From Bradyrhizobium sp. OK095 (GTDB lineage Bacteria > Pseudomonadota > Alphaproteobacteria > Rhizobiales > Xanthobacteraceae): DNA of 64,000 nt. The first letter of the stretch is position 1. The number at the start of each line of letters is the position of its first letter. The notes beneath the pieces are model-generated. The model saw nothing but the letters and a program-made list of their open reading frames with translations, ran no database searches and was not told the DNA's origin. The position numbers and the translations under genes were made by a program. The stretch is taken from contig NZ_FOBX01000021.1 of assembly GCF_900109945.1 (NCBI RefSeq), forward strand, positions 25,376 through 89,375, written 5' to 3'. Positions 53,025-62,300 of this stretch are shown here, in pieces.

Positions 53025-53063
53025 GTCATTCCGGGTCTGGTCCTTTGGACATCCCGGAATGAC
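53025..53063. repeat. Short palindromic repeat, GTCATTCCGGG type
   Basis: GTCATTCCGGG (53025-53035) and CCCGGAATGAC (53053-53063) are exact inverted arms around a 17-base loop. A second small palindrome, GATGGCC...GGCCATC, follows at 53082-53106. Both lie upstream of the alpha/beta hydrolase gene in the gap to the metacaspase gene. Confidence 0.75.
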
Positions 53064-53210
53064 TTTGCGCATAACGGCGTGGATGGCCGGGTCAAGCCTG
53101 GCCATCACGACCATCGTCGTTTACACGCTATTGTGTGCTGTCACGCATCAGTGGAACGGCTCGTTGCCGTTCCACTGCGCGCGTCGGCCGCAGCGATTTC
53201 AGGGCGCCTG

Positions 53211-54083
53211 CTATTTCTTCGTCTTGGCCTTCTTGGCTTGCTTCTTCTTGGGAAGCTTGGGCCCGGCCGCCGCCGCCGGTGCGGATTTGCTGCCGAGGAA
53301 CGGTAGGGCGATCAGCTGATCCGGCCCATGCAATTGCGGCACTTGCGGATAGTGATTGTCCTTGAGCCGCGAGACAACGCGCGGAATGACCTTGGCCAGC
53401 GGCTGCCTGAAAAAGGTCTCCGACTTGAGCGTCTCCAGCAGGAAATAGGTGAGAGCCCCGTTGGGACGATTGGCGAAGGTGGCGTCCGCGGATTCCTGAT
53501 CGGAACGGCATCCTGACAAGAAGGCGCAATTGTCGTGAACTGCCGACCTCAAGGTCTTGAGTGGCAGCCTCTTCTTGTCGGCGGTTTCGACGCGCCAGGC
53601 CATATCGGCCGGCGGCACCAGGAATTTCACCGCGAAGGGACGCATGCCCCTCGACAGATCGCCCGAATTGCAGGAGTCCGAAACGAAAACGAACTCCACG
53701 CCCGTGGGGATCGTCGCGAAGGCTTTCTGAAGGTCGCTTGCCAGGATCGCGCGCTCGCGCGACCAGTCGAAATCGACCGGGCAAATCGAGTCCTGTTTGT
53801 CGATCACCTGTCCTTGCGAGTTTCGTCGTGAGAAGATCGTGCCGTGTCCGCTATAGTGAAGCAGCACGCGGTCTCCCTCGCTGAGGCCGGTCAGCAGCCA
53901 GCCCAGCCGCTCGTAAATTCCGTCCGTTGTTGCGCGTGCATCGACAAGGAGTCGAATGTCGTCTTCCGCGAAATTGCAGGACGTCACGAGAAAATTTGCC
54001 ATATCCTTGATGTCGTTGACGCAGCCACGCAGCGGCTGTCCCGGATAGGCGTTGATACCAATCAGCAATGCACGATTTGCCAT
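53211..54083 (-). CDS. Metacaspase-like caspase-family (C14) protease
   Basis: This 290-residue protein has a caspase p20-like domain. It starts MANRALLIGINAYPGQPLRG, the metacaspase signature, with catalytic His80 in LLHYSGHG and Cys138 in VFVSDSCNSGDL. Family members cleave after basic residues. The C-terminal 20 residues are Lys-rich (PKLPKKKQAKKAKTKK). No signal peptide is visible, so it should be cytoplasmic, and no regulatory partner is adjacent. A perfect AGGAGG stands 5 bases before ATG 54083, which fixes the start; the frame extends to 54137. Confidence 0.92.
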   Translation of the reverse strand: MANRALLIGINAYPGQPLRGCVNDIKDMANFLVTSCNFAEDDIRLLVDARATTDGIYERLGWLLTGLSEGDRVLLHYSGHGTIFSRRNSQGQVIDKQDSICPVDFDWSRERAILASDLQKAFATIPTGVEFVFVSDSCNSGDLSRGMRPFAVKFLVPPADMAWRVETADKKRLPLKTLRSAVHDNCAFLSGCRSDQESADATFANRPNGALTYFLLETLKSETFFRQPLAKVIPRVVSRLKDNHYPQVPQLHGPDQLIALPFLGSKSAPAAAAGPKLPKKKQAKKAKTKK

Positions 54084-54183
54084 ATCTACCTCCTTTGAAA
54101 TGGAAGGAAGGCTAGCAAAGGCAACACCTTTATACAACTAAAAGGGGATTATTTGATGGATAAACGCCGGCCGTGTGCGCGGC

Positions 54184-54882
54184 CTATCGGTCGTCATTCC
54201 CGAACAGCGCCGCAAACTGCTTCTCGCCGGTGCGTGTAAAGTTCACCACACGGCTGCCGGGTGTGGCGTCGCGCGCGGCCCATTTCAGCTCATTGAAGCG
54301 CTGCATCATCGCGGCGCCCAGGGTGCCGGCGAGGTGATGGCGCCGCTCGCTCCAGTCGAGGCAGGCCTTGCAAACCGGGCGGCGGGGGTGGGCCAGCATC
54401 TCGGCCGAGATCTGCAAATGTTTTGCGAGGAAACGCTCGCCCTCGGCCGTCAGCTCGATCTCCTGCTTCTTCTGCCTGACCAGGTTGCGCTCGCGCATGG
54501 TGTCGAGCATCTGCACGCCGAGATCGCCGGCGAGATGATCGTAGCAGATCCGCGCGCGCCGCAGCGCCGGATCCTTTGGCCCCGTGCGCACGCGCATATG
54601 GCCGGTGCGCGCGGCGAGGCCCGCAAGACCTTCGAGCACGCCGGCGACGTCGTCGTCGGTGAGGCGGTAGTAACGGTGGCGGCCTTGCTTCTCCGGTTCA
54701 ATCAGCCCGCCGGCCTCGAGCTTGGAGAGATGCGAGCTCGCGGTCTGCGGCGTGATGCCGGCCTCCTGCGCCAGCTCGCTTGCGGTGAGCGCGCGGCCGT
54801 TCATCAGCGCCGTGAGCATGTTGGCGCGGGCGGGATCGCCGACCAGCGCGGCGATCATGGCGATGTCAGGACCGGATTTCAT
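54184..54882 (-). CDS. ArsR-family winged-helix regulator
   Basis: This 232-residue regulator has an ArsR-type DNA-binding N-terminal half (ALVGDPARANMLTALMNGRA; LTASELAQEAGITPQTASSH; LSKLEAGGLIEPEKQGRHRY). A longer C-terminal part includes RRPVCKACLDWSERRHHLAG, whose cysteines could bind metal. ATG 54882 is chosen because it starts the ArsR fold; the longer frame runs into a repeat. It is divergent from a NIPSNAP/ABM gene pair, its likely target. Confidence 0.9.
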   Translation of the reverse strand: MKSGPDIAMIAALVGDPARANMLTALMNGRALTASELAQEAGITPQTASSHLSKLEAGGLIEPEKQGRHRYYRLTDDDVAGVLEGLAGLAARTGHMRVRTGPKDPALRRARICYDHLAGDLGVQMLDTMRERNLVRQKKQEIELTAEGERFLAKHLQISAEMLAHPRRPVCKACLDWSERRHHLAGTLGAAMMQRFNELKWAARDATPGSRVVNFTRTGEKQFAALFGNDDR

Positions 54883-54938
54883 GCTTCGATGGTAGCCGAA
54901 GCATTGTTGTGGGGCAAGGGCGTAGTCTCTCACCACGT

Positions 54939-55010
54939 CGTCATTGCGAGCGAAGCGAAGCAATCCAGTTGCTTCAGCGGCGGCGGTGTCGCTCACGCTT
55001 CGCAATGACG
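54939..55010. repeat. Palindromic intergenic repeat, family C, copy 2
   Basis: CGTCATTGCGAGCGAAGCG at the left and CGCTTCGCAATGACG at the right are inverted arms. It lies in the divergent control region between the ArsR-type gene and the NIPSNAP gene, so it may separate the two promoters. Confidence 0.8.
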
Positions 55011-55031
55011 GTGAAAACACAGGAGCTCCAC

Positions 55032-55340
55032 ATGTCCGTCACCGTCTTCATCCGCTACCAGCTCGATCCGTTCAAGCGCGCGCAGTTCGAGGAATATTCG
55101 AAGCGCTGGCTCACCATTATCCCGAAATGCGGCGGCGACCTGATCGGTTATTTCATGCCGCACGAAGGCACCAACAACATCGCCTTCGCGCTGATCACCT
55201 TCGAGAGCCTCGCTGCCTACGAGTCCTACCGCGCCCGGCTGCGGCAGGATGCGGAAGGCATGGCCAATTTTCACTTTGCCGAGGAGAACAAATTCATCCT
55301 CGCGGAAGAGCGCACGTTTTTGCGCAAGGTGGTATTGTAG
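55032..55340 (+). CDS. NIPSNAP-family protein
   Basis: This 102-residue protein has a dimeric alpha+beta-barrel (NIPSNAP) fold: MSVTVFIRYQLDPFKRAQFE, GGDLIGYFMPHEGTNNIAFA, ENKFILAEERTFLRKVVL. The function is unknown; relatives are small cofactor-free enzymes or binding proteins. AGGAG precedes ATG 55032. The upstream open frame (to 54909) is the translated repeat and is not part of the gene. An ABM-family gene follows after 24 bases. Confidence 0.88.
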   Translation: MSVTVFIRYQLDPFKRAQFEEYSKRWLTIIPKCGGDLIGYFMPHEGTNNIAFALITFESLAAYESYRARLRQDAEGMANFHFAEENKFILAEERTFLRKVVL

Positions 55341-55364
55341 GCCACCAACGATGAGGAGACGCCC

Positions 55365-55715
55365 ATGATTGCCGTGATTTTCGAAGTCTGGCCCAAGCCG
55401 GAACATCGCCAGGACTATTTCGATCTCGCGGCCGATCTGAAGCCGATCCTCCAAACCATCGACGGCTTCATCTCGGTCGAGCGTTTCGAGAGCCTGTCCG
55501 ACAAAGGCAAGATCCTGTCTGTGTCGTTCTGGCGGGACGAGGCCGCAGTCCAAGCCTGGCGCAACACGATGGAGCATCGCCGCACCCAGGCCAAGGGCAG
55601 GGCAAAAATCTTTGCCGATTATCACTTACGCATCGCCAGCGTCGTCAGGGACTACAGCATGAATGATCGCGAGCAGGCGCCGAAGGACAGTCGCGCGGTG
55701 CACGACGCGCACTAG
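55365..55715 (+). CDS. Antibiotic-biosynthesis-monooxygenase (ABM) family protein
   Basis: This 116-residue protein has an ABM ferredoxin-like fold (MIAVIFEVWPKPEHRQDYFD; IDGFISVERFESLSDKGKIL; VSFWRDEAAVQAWRNTMEHR). Members are cofactor-free oxygenases or haem-degrading enzymes; the substrate is unknown. GAGGAG precedes the ATG. It is probably co-transcribed with the NIPSNAP gene upstream and possibly with the ICL/PEPM gene downstream. Confidence 0.88.
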   Translation: MIAVIFEVWPKPEHRQDYFDLAADLKPILQTIDGFISVERFESLSDKGKILSVSFWRDEAAVQAWRNTMEHRRTQAKGRAKIFADYHLRIASVVRDYSMNDREQAPKDSRAVHDAH

Positions 55716-55766
55716 CGCGCTCGAATGCGCGTGCCTATGTTCGCGCGGCCAACAAGGGAGAGAAAC

Positions 55767-56576
55767 ATGCATGTGACAACCGCTGACAAGCGCGCGGCGT
55801 TCAAGAAGATGCACGAGAGCGGCTGCTTCATTCTGCCCAATCCGGTCGATATCGGCAGCGCCAAGGCGTTGCAGCATCTCGGCTTCAAGGCGCTGGCCTC
55901 ATCCAGCGCAGGCTTTGCCTGGACTATCGGCAAGGCCGACAACCACGTCAGCGTCGAGGATATCTGTCAGCATCTGGCAGCATTGAGCTCGTCCGTCGAC
56001 ATCCCCGTGAATGCGGATTTCGAGGGCGGCTTTGCGGTCGAGCCGGACAAGGTCGCCGACAATGTCGAGCGCTGCGTGCGCACCGGCGTCGCGGGCCTGT
56101 CGATCGAGGATTCCACCGGCGACAAGGACAGGCCGATCTACGAGCGTGCGCTTGCGGTCGAGCGCATCAAGGCTTCGCGCAAGGCGATCGGCGACAGCAA
56201 CACGATGCTGGTTGGTCGCTGCGAGGCGTATTTGTGGGGCGTGACCGATCTCAAGTTCGTCATTGACCGGCTCACCGCTTACGCCGATGCCGGCGCCGAC
56301 TGCCTCTATGCGCCGGGCCTGAAGACCCGCGAGGACATCGCGGCAGTGGTGAAGGCGGTGAGTCCAAAACCGTTCAACCTGCTGATTGGTGCGTCCGGCC
56401 TGTCACGGCAGGAGGCCGAAGATCTCGGCGTGCGCCGCATCAGCGTCGGCGGCTCGCTCGCCCGTGCCGCCTGGGGCGGTTTTATGCGCGCGGCGAAAGA
56501 GATGGCGGAGAAGGGGACGTTTACGGAGCTCGGCAGCGGCTATCCCGGCGGCGAGCTCAACAAGATGTTCAGCTAA
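55767..56576 (+). CDS. Isocitrate lyase/PEP mutase superfamily protein
   Basis: This 269-residue (beta/alpha)8 enzyme of the ICL/PEPM superfamily includes FKKMHESGCFILPNPVDIGS, VPVNADFEGGFA-type Asp/Glu metal ligands (DIPVNADFEGGFAVEPDKVA), VAGLSIEDSTGDKDRPIYE and GRCEAYLWG. The catalytic KKCGH loop of isocitrate lyase is absent, so a C-C or P-C lyase of another type is likely. ATG 55767 is chosen because AAGGGAG stands ahead; the frame is open from 55725. A bidirectional hairpin follows. Confidence 0.9.
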   Translation: MHVTTADKRAAFKKMHESGCFILPNPVDIGSAKALQHLGFKALASSSAGFAWTIGKADNHVSVEDICQHLAALSSSVDIPVNADFEGGFAVEPDKVADNVERCVRTGVAGLSIEDSTGDKDRPIYERALAVERIKASRKAIGDSNTMLVGRCEAYLWGVTDLKFVIDRLTAYADAGADCLYAPGLKTREDIAAVVKAVSPKPFNLLIGASGLSRQEAEDLGVRRISVGGSLARAAWGGFMRAAKEMAEKGTFTELGSGYPGGELNKMFS

Positions 56577-56581
56577 AACGA

Positions 56582-56611
56582 AGAGCGGCGGGACTTTCGT
56601 CCCGCCGCTCT
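56582..56611. terminator. Bidirectional terminator between convergent genes
   Basis: AGAGCGGCGGGAC (56582-56594) and GTCCCGCCGCTCT (56599-56611) form a perfect 13-bp stem with a TTTC loop, between the ICL/PEPM-type gene and the convergent 132-residue protein gene. T-runs are weak, but the position between two stop codons is telling. Confidence 0.8.
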
Positions 56612-56630
56612 CACATGTCATTGCAAACTG

Positions 56631-57029
56631 TTACTTCGCGCCGTCAGCCGGGGCCGCCGGATCAGGCGCGGCCGGCTTGCTCGGCGCAGCACCCGTGGTT
56701 ACGCCCGGCTCGATGTTGGCGCGCGGCGTCACGTCACGCATGCCGGGAGGTGCGGCCGGATTGGTCACTGGCGCCTGCTGGGCGGTCTGCGTTGCCGGCG
56801 CGTTGCTCGCCTGGTTGCCCGTGCTGGAATTGTTCAGGCCGTAGAACACGGCGCCCAGCACCAGGGCGACAGCTACGGCGAACAAAGCGACCTTGCCGCT
56901 GGACGCGGGACCTTCGCCGAGCTCGGGATCGGCCTGGAGGTTCGCGTCCTGGCGACGCGCCATGCGCAGATACTCGTCGTCGGTGAGGTTCGGGCGATAC
57001 GGATCGTTGGGAAAACGCTCGTCAGCCAT
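56631..57029 (-). CDS. Single-span membrane protein with Ala/Pro/Thr-rich tail
   Basis: I do not recognise this 132-residue protein. A soluble acidic N-terminus (MADERFPNDPYRPNLTDDEY) is followed by one membrane span (VALFAVAVALVLGAVFYGLN) and a low-complexity tail rich in Ala, Pro, Thr and Gln, expected in the periplasm. GAGGAGA precedes the ATG. Similar proteins are common in Bradyrhizobium as I remember, without known function. Confidence 0.75.
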   Translation of the reverse strand: MADERFPNDPYRPNLTDDEYLRMARRQDANLQADPELGEGPASSGKVALFAVAVALVLGAVFYGLNNSSTGNQASNAPATQTAQQAPVTNPAAPPGMRDVTPRANIEPGVTTGAAPSKPAAPDPAAPADGAK

Positions 57030-57192
57030 CTTGGGTCTCCTCGTTTATTGAGCGGGGACAACCCGTAGCTGCGAGATTATGTTCCGCGTGCGTTATGCTT
57101 TCGTCGCATGTTGCCCCCGCGCCGGGAATCGGGAACCTGTTCATTTGGGAACTCGGCGCCTAGGTTCCATCAGGGAGCACAGGAACAAGACA

Positions 57193-57837
57193 ATGTGGAG
57201 CCTGCCGCCGAGCGATAGCGTGCTGCATTTCCTGTCGCTGATCGCCATCGCCGCGCAAGGCATGAGCGCCGCGCTCGCCGCTGGCCGGCGCAGCATGGAT
57301 TGGCTTGGCGTCTGCTTTCTCGGCTGCATCACCGCGCTCGGCGGCGGCACGCTGCGCGATCTCTTGCTCGGACACTATCCCCTGGCGTGGGTGCAAAACC
57401 CGATCTATCTCGCGCTGGCCGGCGGCGCAGCTTTCCTCACCATTCTGATGGCGCGCCTCGTGCACCGGCTCAAGCTCGCCTTCATCGTGCTCGATGCCAT
57501 CGGCCTCGTCGTTTTCACCATGACCGGCTGTGACGTGGCCTGGCAGATGGACGCCACGCTGCCGATCGTCATCGTCTCCGGCATGGTGACGGGCTGTGCC
57601 GGCGGCGTGTTGCGCGATGTGCTCTGCAACGACGTGCCGCTGCTGTTCCGCTCGGAGCTCTATGCGAGCGTCTCGGTGGTGACGGGGCTGTTCTATGCCA
57701 CCGCGTTCGGCCTGAATCTCAATGCCGAGCTCTGGACCATTTTGACGTTTATTCTCGGCATCACCCTGCGTCTGCTCGCGGTGCGCTACAAATGGGAGAT
57801 GCCGAAATTCGTGTTTACGGAGGATGAGGAGAGGTAG
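57193..57837 (+). CDS. TRIC-family cation channel protein (UPF0126)
   Basis: This 214-residue protein has seven membrane segments and two internally repeated halves: LGVCFLGCITALGGGTLRDL-LLG and VSGMVTGCAGGVLRDVLCND. The GGGxxRD motif is the TRIC ion-pore signature. Bacterial TRIC proteins form trimeric monovalent-cation channels; relatives may transport glycine. ATG 57193 (MWSLPPSDSVLHFLS) is chosen because it begins just ahead of TM1; the longer frame from 57079 has no similarity. Confidence 0.9.
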   Translation: MWSLPPSDSVLHFLSLIAIAAQGMSAALAAGRRSMDWLGVCFLGCITALGGGTLRDLLLGHYPLAWVQNPIYLALAGGAAFLTILMARLVHRLKLAFIVLDAIGLVVFTMTGCDVAWQMDATLPIVIVSGMVTGCAGGVLRDVLCNDVPLLFRSELYASVSVVTGLFYATAFGLNLNAELWTILTFILGITLRLLAVRYKWEMPKFVFTEDEER

Positions 57838-57875
57838 CTGCTTTTTCTCACAGCTCTGTCCACGACGGAGAGAGG

Positions 57876-59084
57876 TCAATCTCCCTTCCGCGCCTTCGCG
57901 ACTTGCGCCGGCGTCACCAGCGGCCCCGCATTGCCCCAGGAATTGCGGATGTAGTTCGTCACCGCCGCGATGTCGTCGTCGGACAATTGCTTGGCATAAT
58001 TAGGCATCTCGCCGGTGTTGGGCGCGCGCGGCGTCGTTACGGTGTGGGCGCCGTCGAGGATGATGCGCAAGGTCGAGGACGGATTGACCGATTGCAGCAG
58101 CGCGTTGCCGGGCAGCGGTGGATAGATGCGCGGGGCGCCTGAGCCATCGGCCTCATGGCAGGCGATGCAGAGTTTTGCGTAGACGGCCTCGCCGGCCTTC
58201 ATTTCGGCCTCGTCAGGCGGCGTGACGATGGTCTCGCGCCGCGACGGCGGCAGGCTCTTCAAATAGACCGCGATCGCGCGCAAATCGGCATCGCTCATCT
58301 TCGCCGTCGAGTTGACGACCACCTCCGCCATCAGCCCGCCGGCATGGCTTTTGGCGTTGCGGCCGCTTTGCAGATATTCGGTGATGTCCTCGACGCTCCA
58401 AGATTTCAGCCCTGTGCGCGCGGCGCCGTCGAGCCGTGGTGCGTACCAGCCGCCGACCTCGCTGCCTGACAGCGCCTGCGCGGTCTTGTCCGCGCCAAAA
58501 TAGTTCTTCGGCGTGTGGCAGGCGCCGCAATGGCCGAGCCCGGTGACGAGATAGCCGCCTCTGTTCCACGCCGCGCTCTGGCTCTGGTCCGGCTCGAACA
58601 GGCCGGGCTTGAAGAACATCGCGTTCCAGACCCGCATCAGGCTGCGATAATTGAGCGGCCAGCGCAGCTCCGGCGGCTTGTTGCGGCTCACGACGGGTGC
58701 GAGCGTGCCGAGATAGGCCCGGATCGCCAGCGTGTCGTCCTTCGTCATCTTCGTGAAGTAGGGGTAGGGGAAGGCCGGGTAATAGTTCGAGCCGTCAGGC
58801 GCAATGCCAGTGCGCACTGCACGGGTGAAATCGGCGTCCGTCCAGGCGCCGATCCCGGTGTCGCTATCCGGCGTTAGGTTCGGCGCATAGATCGCGCCAA
58901 AGGGCGTGTCGATGCGCTTGCCGCCCGCGAACGGCTTTGCCGGATCGGCGGTGTGGCAACCCGCACAATCGCCGGCCTCGACCAGCGTCTTGCCGTAGGC
59001 GATCAGCTCCGGCGAGGGCTCGGCGGCGAGGGCCGTGCTCGCAACGGCACTGCACAACGCGAGACCAGCCAGAATCGTCCGCAT
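57876..59084 (-). CDS. Secreted trihaem cytochrome c (dehydrogenase electron-acceptor type)
   Basis: This 402-residue precursor has a signal peptide (MRTILAGLALCSAVASTALA) and three haem c sites: CAGCH at 40-44, CGACH near 185 and CIACH near 305. This matches the cytochrome subunit of membrane-bound alcohol, aldehyde or gluconate dehydrogenases, which passes electrons to ubiquinone. No dehydrogenase subunits are adjacent, so the partner must be elsewhere. ATG 59084 is chosen because it opens the signal peptide and has AGGAG upstream; the frame runs open to 59309. Confidence 0.91.
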   Translation of the reverse strand: MRTILAGLALCSAVASTALAAEPSPELIAYGKTLVEAGDCAGCHTADPAKPFAGGKRIDTPFGAIYAPNLTPDSDTGIGAWTDADFTRAVRTGIAPDGSNYYPAFPYPYFTKMTKDDTLAIRAYLGTLAPVVSRNKPPELRWPLNYRSLMRVWNAMFFKPGLFEPDQSQSAAWNRGGYLVTGLGHCGACHTPKNYFGADKTAQALSGSEVGGWYAPRLDGAARTGLKSWSVEDITEYLQSGRNAKSHAGGLMAEVVVNSTAKMSDADLRAIAVYLKSLPPSRRETIVTPPDEAEMKAGEAVYAKLCIACHEADGSGAPRIYPPLPGNALLQSVNPSSTLRIILDGAHTVTTPRAPNTGEMPNYAKQLSDDDIAAVTNYIRNSWGNAGPLVTPAQVAKARKGD

Positions 59085-59364
59085 CCGAAGGTCTCCTGCG
59101 ACCAATCTCCCCGTCCCGCATGATAGGGGCGTCGATTCATTTCGCGACGGCGGGGGTATGGTGACACAAATTGAAAATGCGTGATGCCTTTGCAGCCACG
59201 AAATTGCGATTTTTACCCGGCGCTCGCTTTGGTCCAGATTTGTGATGCGCCGCGTTAAATATCCGACATAGAGTGGCGGGGATGGTCGGCGCGCCCTAGC
59301 TAAAAACAACGGGCAGGCAACGGCTTAAGCAGCCAAACGCTCAAAAAGGGCGGAAGAGGACATA

Positions 59365-62300
59365 ATGGGCATCAACCAGGGTCCGATCAGTCTCGATCAA
59401 AAATACACCCAGGACACCGGCCACATCTTCACGACGGGCATCCAGGCGCTGGTCCGTCTGCCCATGGCCCAGATTCGCCGCGACCGCGCCGCGGGGCTGA
59501 ACACCGCGGGCTTCATCTCCGGCTATCGCGGCTCGCCGCTCGGCGGCTACGACCAGCAGCTGTTCGCGGCGCGAAAACATCTCGAGCAGTACAACATCAA
59601 GTTCCAGCCCGGCGTGAACGAGGATCTGGCGGCAACCGCCGTCTGGGGCTCGCAGCAGCTCAACCTCTCGCCCGGCGCCAAATATGACGGTGTGGTCGGC
59701 ATCTGGTACGGCAAGGGCCCCGGCGTCGACCGCTGCGGCGACGTGTTCCGCCACGGCAATGCCGCCGGCTCCGCCAAAAACGGCGGCGTCTTGTGTCTGG
59801 CCGGCGACGACCACGGCGCGAAATCCTCCACCGTCCCGCATCAGTCCGACCACGCCTTCATGTCGGCGCTGATGCCCTATCTCTATCCCTCGAGCATCCA
59901 CGAGATGATCGAGATGGGCCTGCTCGGCATCGCAATGTCGCGCTATTCGGGCTGCTGGGTCGGCATGAAGGTGATCACCGAGACGGTGGAGACCACCGCC
60001 GAGATCGACCTCACCGACGAGATGACGCCGTTCGTGATCCCCGCCGATTTCGAGATGCCCGAGGGGGGCCTCAATCTGCGCTGGCCCGACGACCGCTTTG
60101 CCCAGGACCGCCGTCTGCAGGACTACAAGGGCTTTGCCGCGATCGCCTTCGCGCGCGCCAACAAGGTCAATCGCATCACCATGGATTCGCCGAACGCCCG
60201 CTACGGCATCATGGCGTCCGGCAAGAGCTACGAGGATATAAGGCAGGCGCTGCGCGAGCTCGGTATCACACCCGAGGTCGCCGCCAAGATCGGACTTCGA
60301 TTGTACAAGATCGGCATGCCATGGCCGCTGGAGCCGGAAGGCGTGCGACAATTCGCTGTAGGCCTTGAGGAAATCTTCATCATCGAAGAGCGCCGCGAGA
60401 TCGTCGAGAATCAGGTCAAGCAGGAGCTGTTCAACTGGCGCGACGATGTCCGTCCCCGCATCGTCGGCAAGATGGACGATCACGACAAGCGCTTCCTCCC
60501 CTTTGCCGAGGAACTCAGCGTCGCCTCGCTGGCCAGCTCGCTCACCGAGCGCCTGCTTCGACTTGATCTCAATCCCGAAATTGCAGCCATGCTGCGCGCC
60601 AAGGCCGACTGGTTCAACGGCCGGCAGGCCTCGCAAATGCAGGCGACCGCGCCTGTCTCCCGCACCCCGTATTTCTGCTCCGGCTGCCCGCACAACACCT
60701 CGACCAAAGTGCCCGAAGGCAGCCGCGCCTTTGCCGGCATCGGCTGCCACTTTATGGCGCTGTGGATGGATCGCTCCACCGAGACCTTTACGCATATGGG
60801 CGGCGAGGGCGTGCCGTGGGTCGGCGTCGCCCCCTTTACCAAGGAAGAGCACGTGTTCGCCAATCTCGGCGACGGCACGTATTTCCACTCCGGCAGCCTT
60901 GCGATCCGCCAGGCGGTCGCCTCCGGCGCCAACATCACCTACAAGATCCTCTATAACGACGCGACCGCGATGACCGGCGGCCAGCATGTCGACGGCGAAT
61001 TGTCGCCGCAGCAGATCACCTTCCAGCTCCACAGCGAAGGCATCCGCGAGATCTATCTGGTCTCCGAAAATCCCGACGCCTATCCGGCGAGCGAGATCGC
61101 GCCCGGCGTCAAGACCGCGCATCGCGACGACCTCGACACGGTCCAGAAAACGCTGCGCAAGGTTAAGGGCGCGTCCGCGATCGTGTTCGTGCAGACCTGT
61201 GCCGCCGAAAAACGCCGCCGCCGCAAGCGCGGCACGCTGGAGGATCCCGCGCGCCGTGTGCTCATCAACCCCGCTGTGTGCGAAGGCTGCGGCGATTGCT
61301 CGGTGCAATCGAACTGCATTTCGGTCGAGCCGCTGGAGACGGAGATGGGGCGCAAGCGCGCCATCAACCAGTCGACCTGCAACAAGGACTATTCCTGCGT
61401 GAAGGGCTTCTGCCCGTCCTTCGTCACCGTCGACGGCGGCAAGATGCGCAAGCGCGCGCCGGCGGGCGTCGGTGATATCGGCGATCTGCCGGAGCCGGCG
61501 TCGCGGCCGACGCTGGAGCGGCCCTACAACGTCGCGGTCGGCGGGGTTGGCGGCACCGGCGTGCTGACGATCGGCGCGCTGCTCGGCATGGCCGCCCATA
61601 TCGAGGGCAAGGCCAGCATGATCCTCGACATGTCCGGTCTCGCGCAAAAGGGCGGCGCTGTGCTGAGCCACGTTCGGCTTTCCGAGCACACGGCCGACGT
61701 CACCTGTTCGCGCATCGTCACCGGCACGGCCGATCTCGTGCTTGCCGCCGATGAAGTGGTTGCCGTTGCCAAGGACACGATCTCGCTCTGCGACACCAGC
61801 CGCACCCACGGCATCATCAACAGCCACGTCATCCCCACCGCCGACTTCGTCCTCAACCGCGACTTCAATTTTCAGACCCGCAAGCTGAACGGCTTGCTGG
61901 AGACGGCGCTGCACAAGGACTCCGTGTTCTTCGATTTCACCAAGCCGGCCGAGCAGCTGCTCGGCGACAGCATCGCCACCAACATGATGATGATGGGCTA
62001 CGCCTATCAGAAGGGGCTGTTCCCGCTGTCAGCGGAGTCGATCGAGCAGGCGATCGAGGTCAACGGCGTCGCGATCAAGATGAACAAGGAAGCCTTCCGC
62101 CTCGGCCGCCTCGCGGTCGCTGATCCCCAGCGCCTTGCCGACATGCTGAAGGGCACGGACGAGGTGGTTGCGCCCAAGACGTTGGACGCCATGACGCTCG
62201 ATGAAGTCATCGAGCATCGCGCCAAGCATCTCACCGCCTACCAAAACGGCCGTCTTGCAAAGCGTTATCGCAAGCTGGTCGACCAGGTCAGCGGCGCCGC

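Noticed and set aside
54909..55031. An N-terminal extension of the NIPSNAP protein containing CERSEAIQ
   Set aside because: This peptide is the translation of the family C repeat; ATG 55032 has AGGAG and the family start.
59085..59309. A 75-residue N-terminal extension of the trihaem cytochrome
   Set aside because: It would bury the clear signal peptide; ATG 59084 has AGGAG upstream.
59341..61914. An 857-residue minus-strand frame opposite the indolepyruvate oxidoreductase
   Set aside because: It is an antisense shadow with no domain; the plus strand has TPP and Fe-S motifs.
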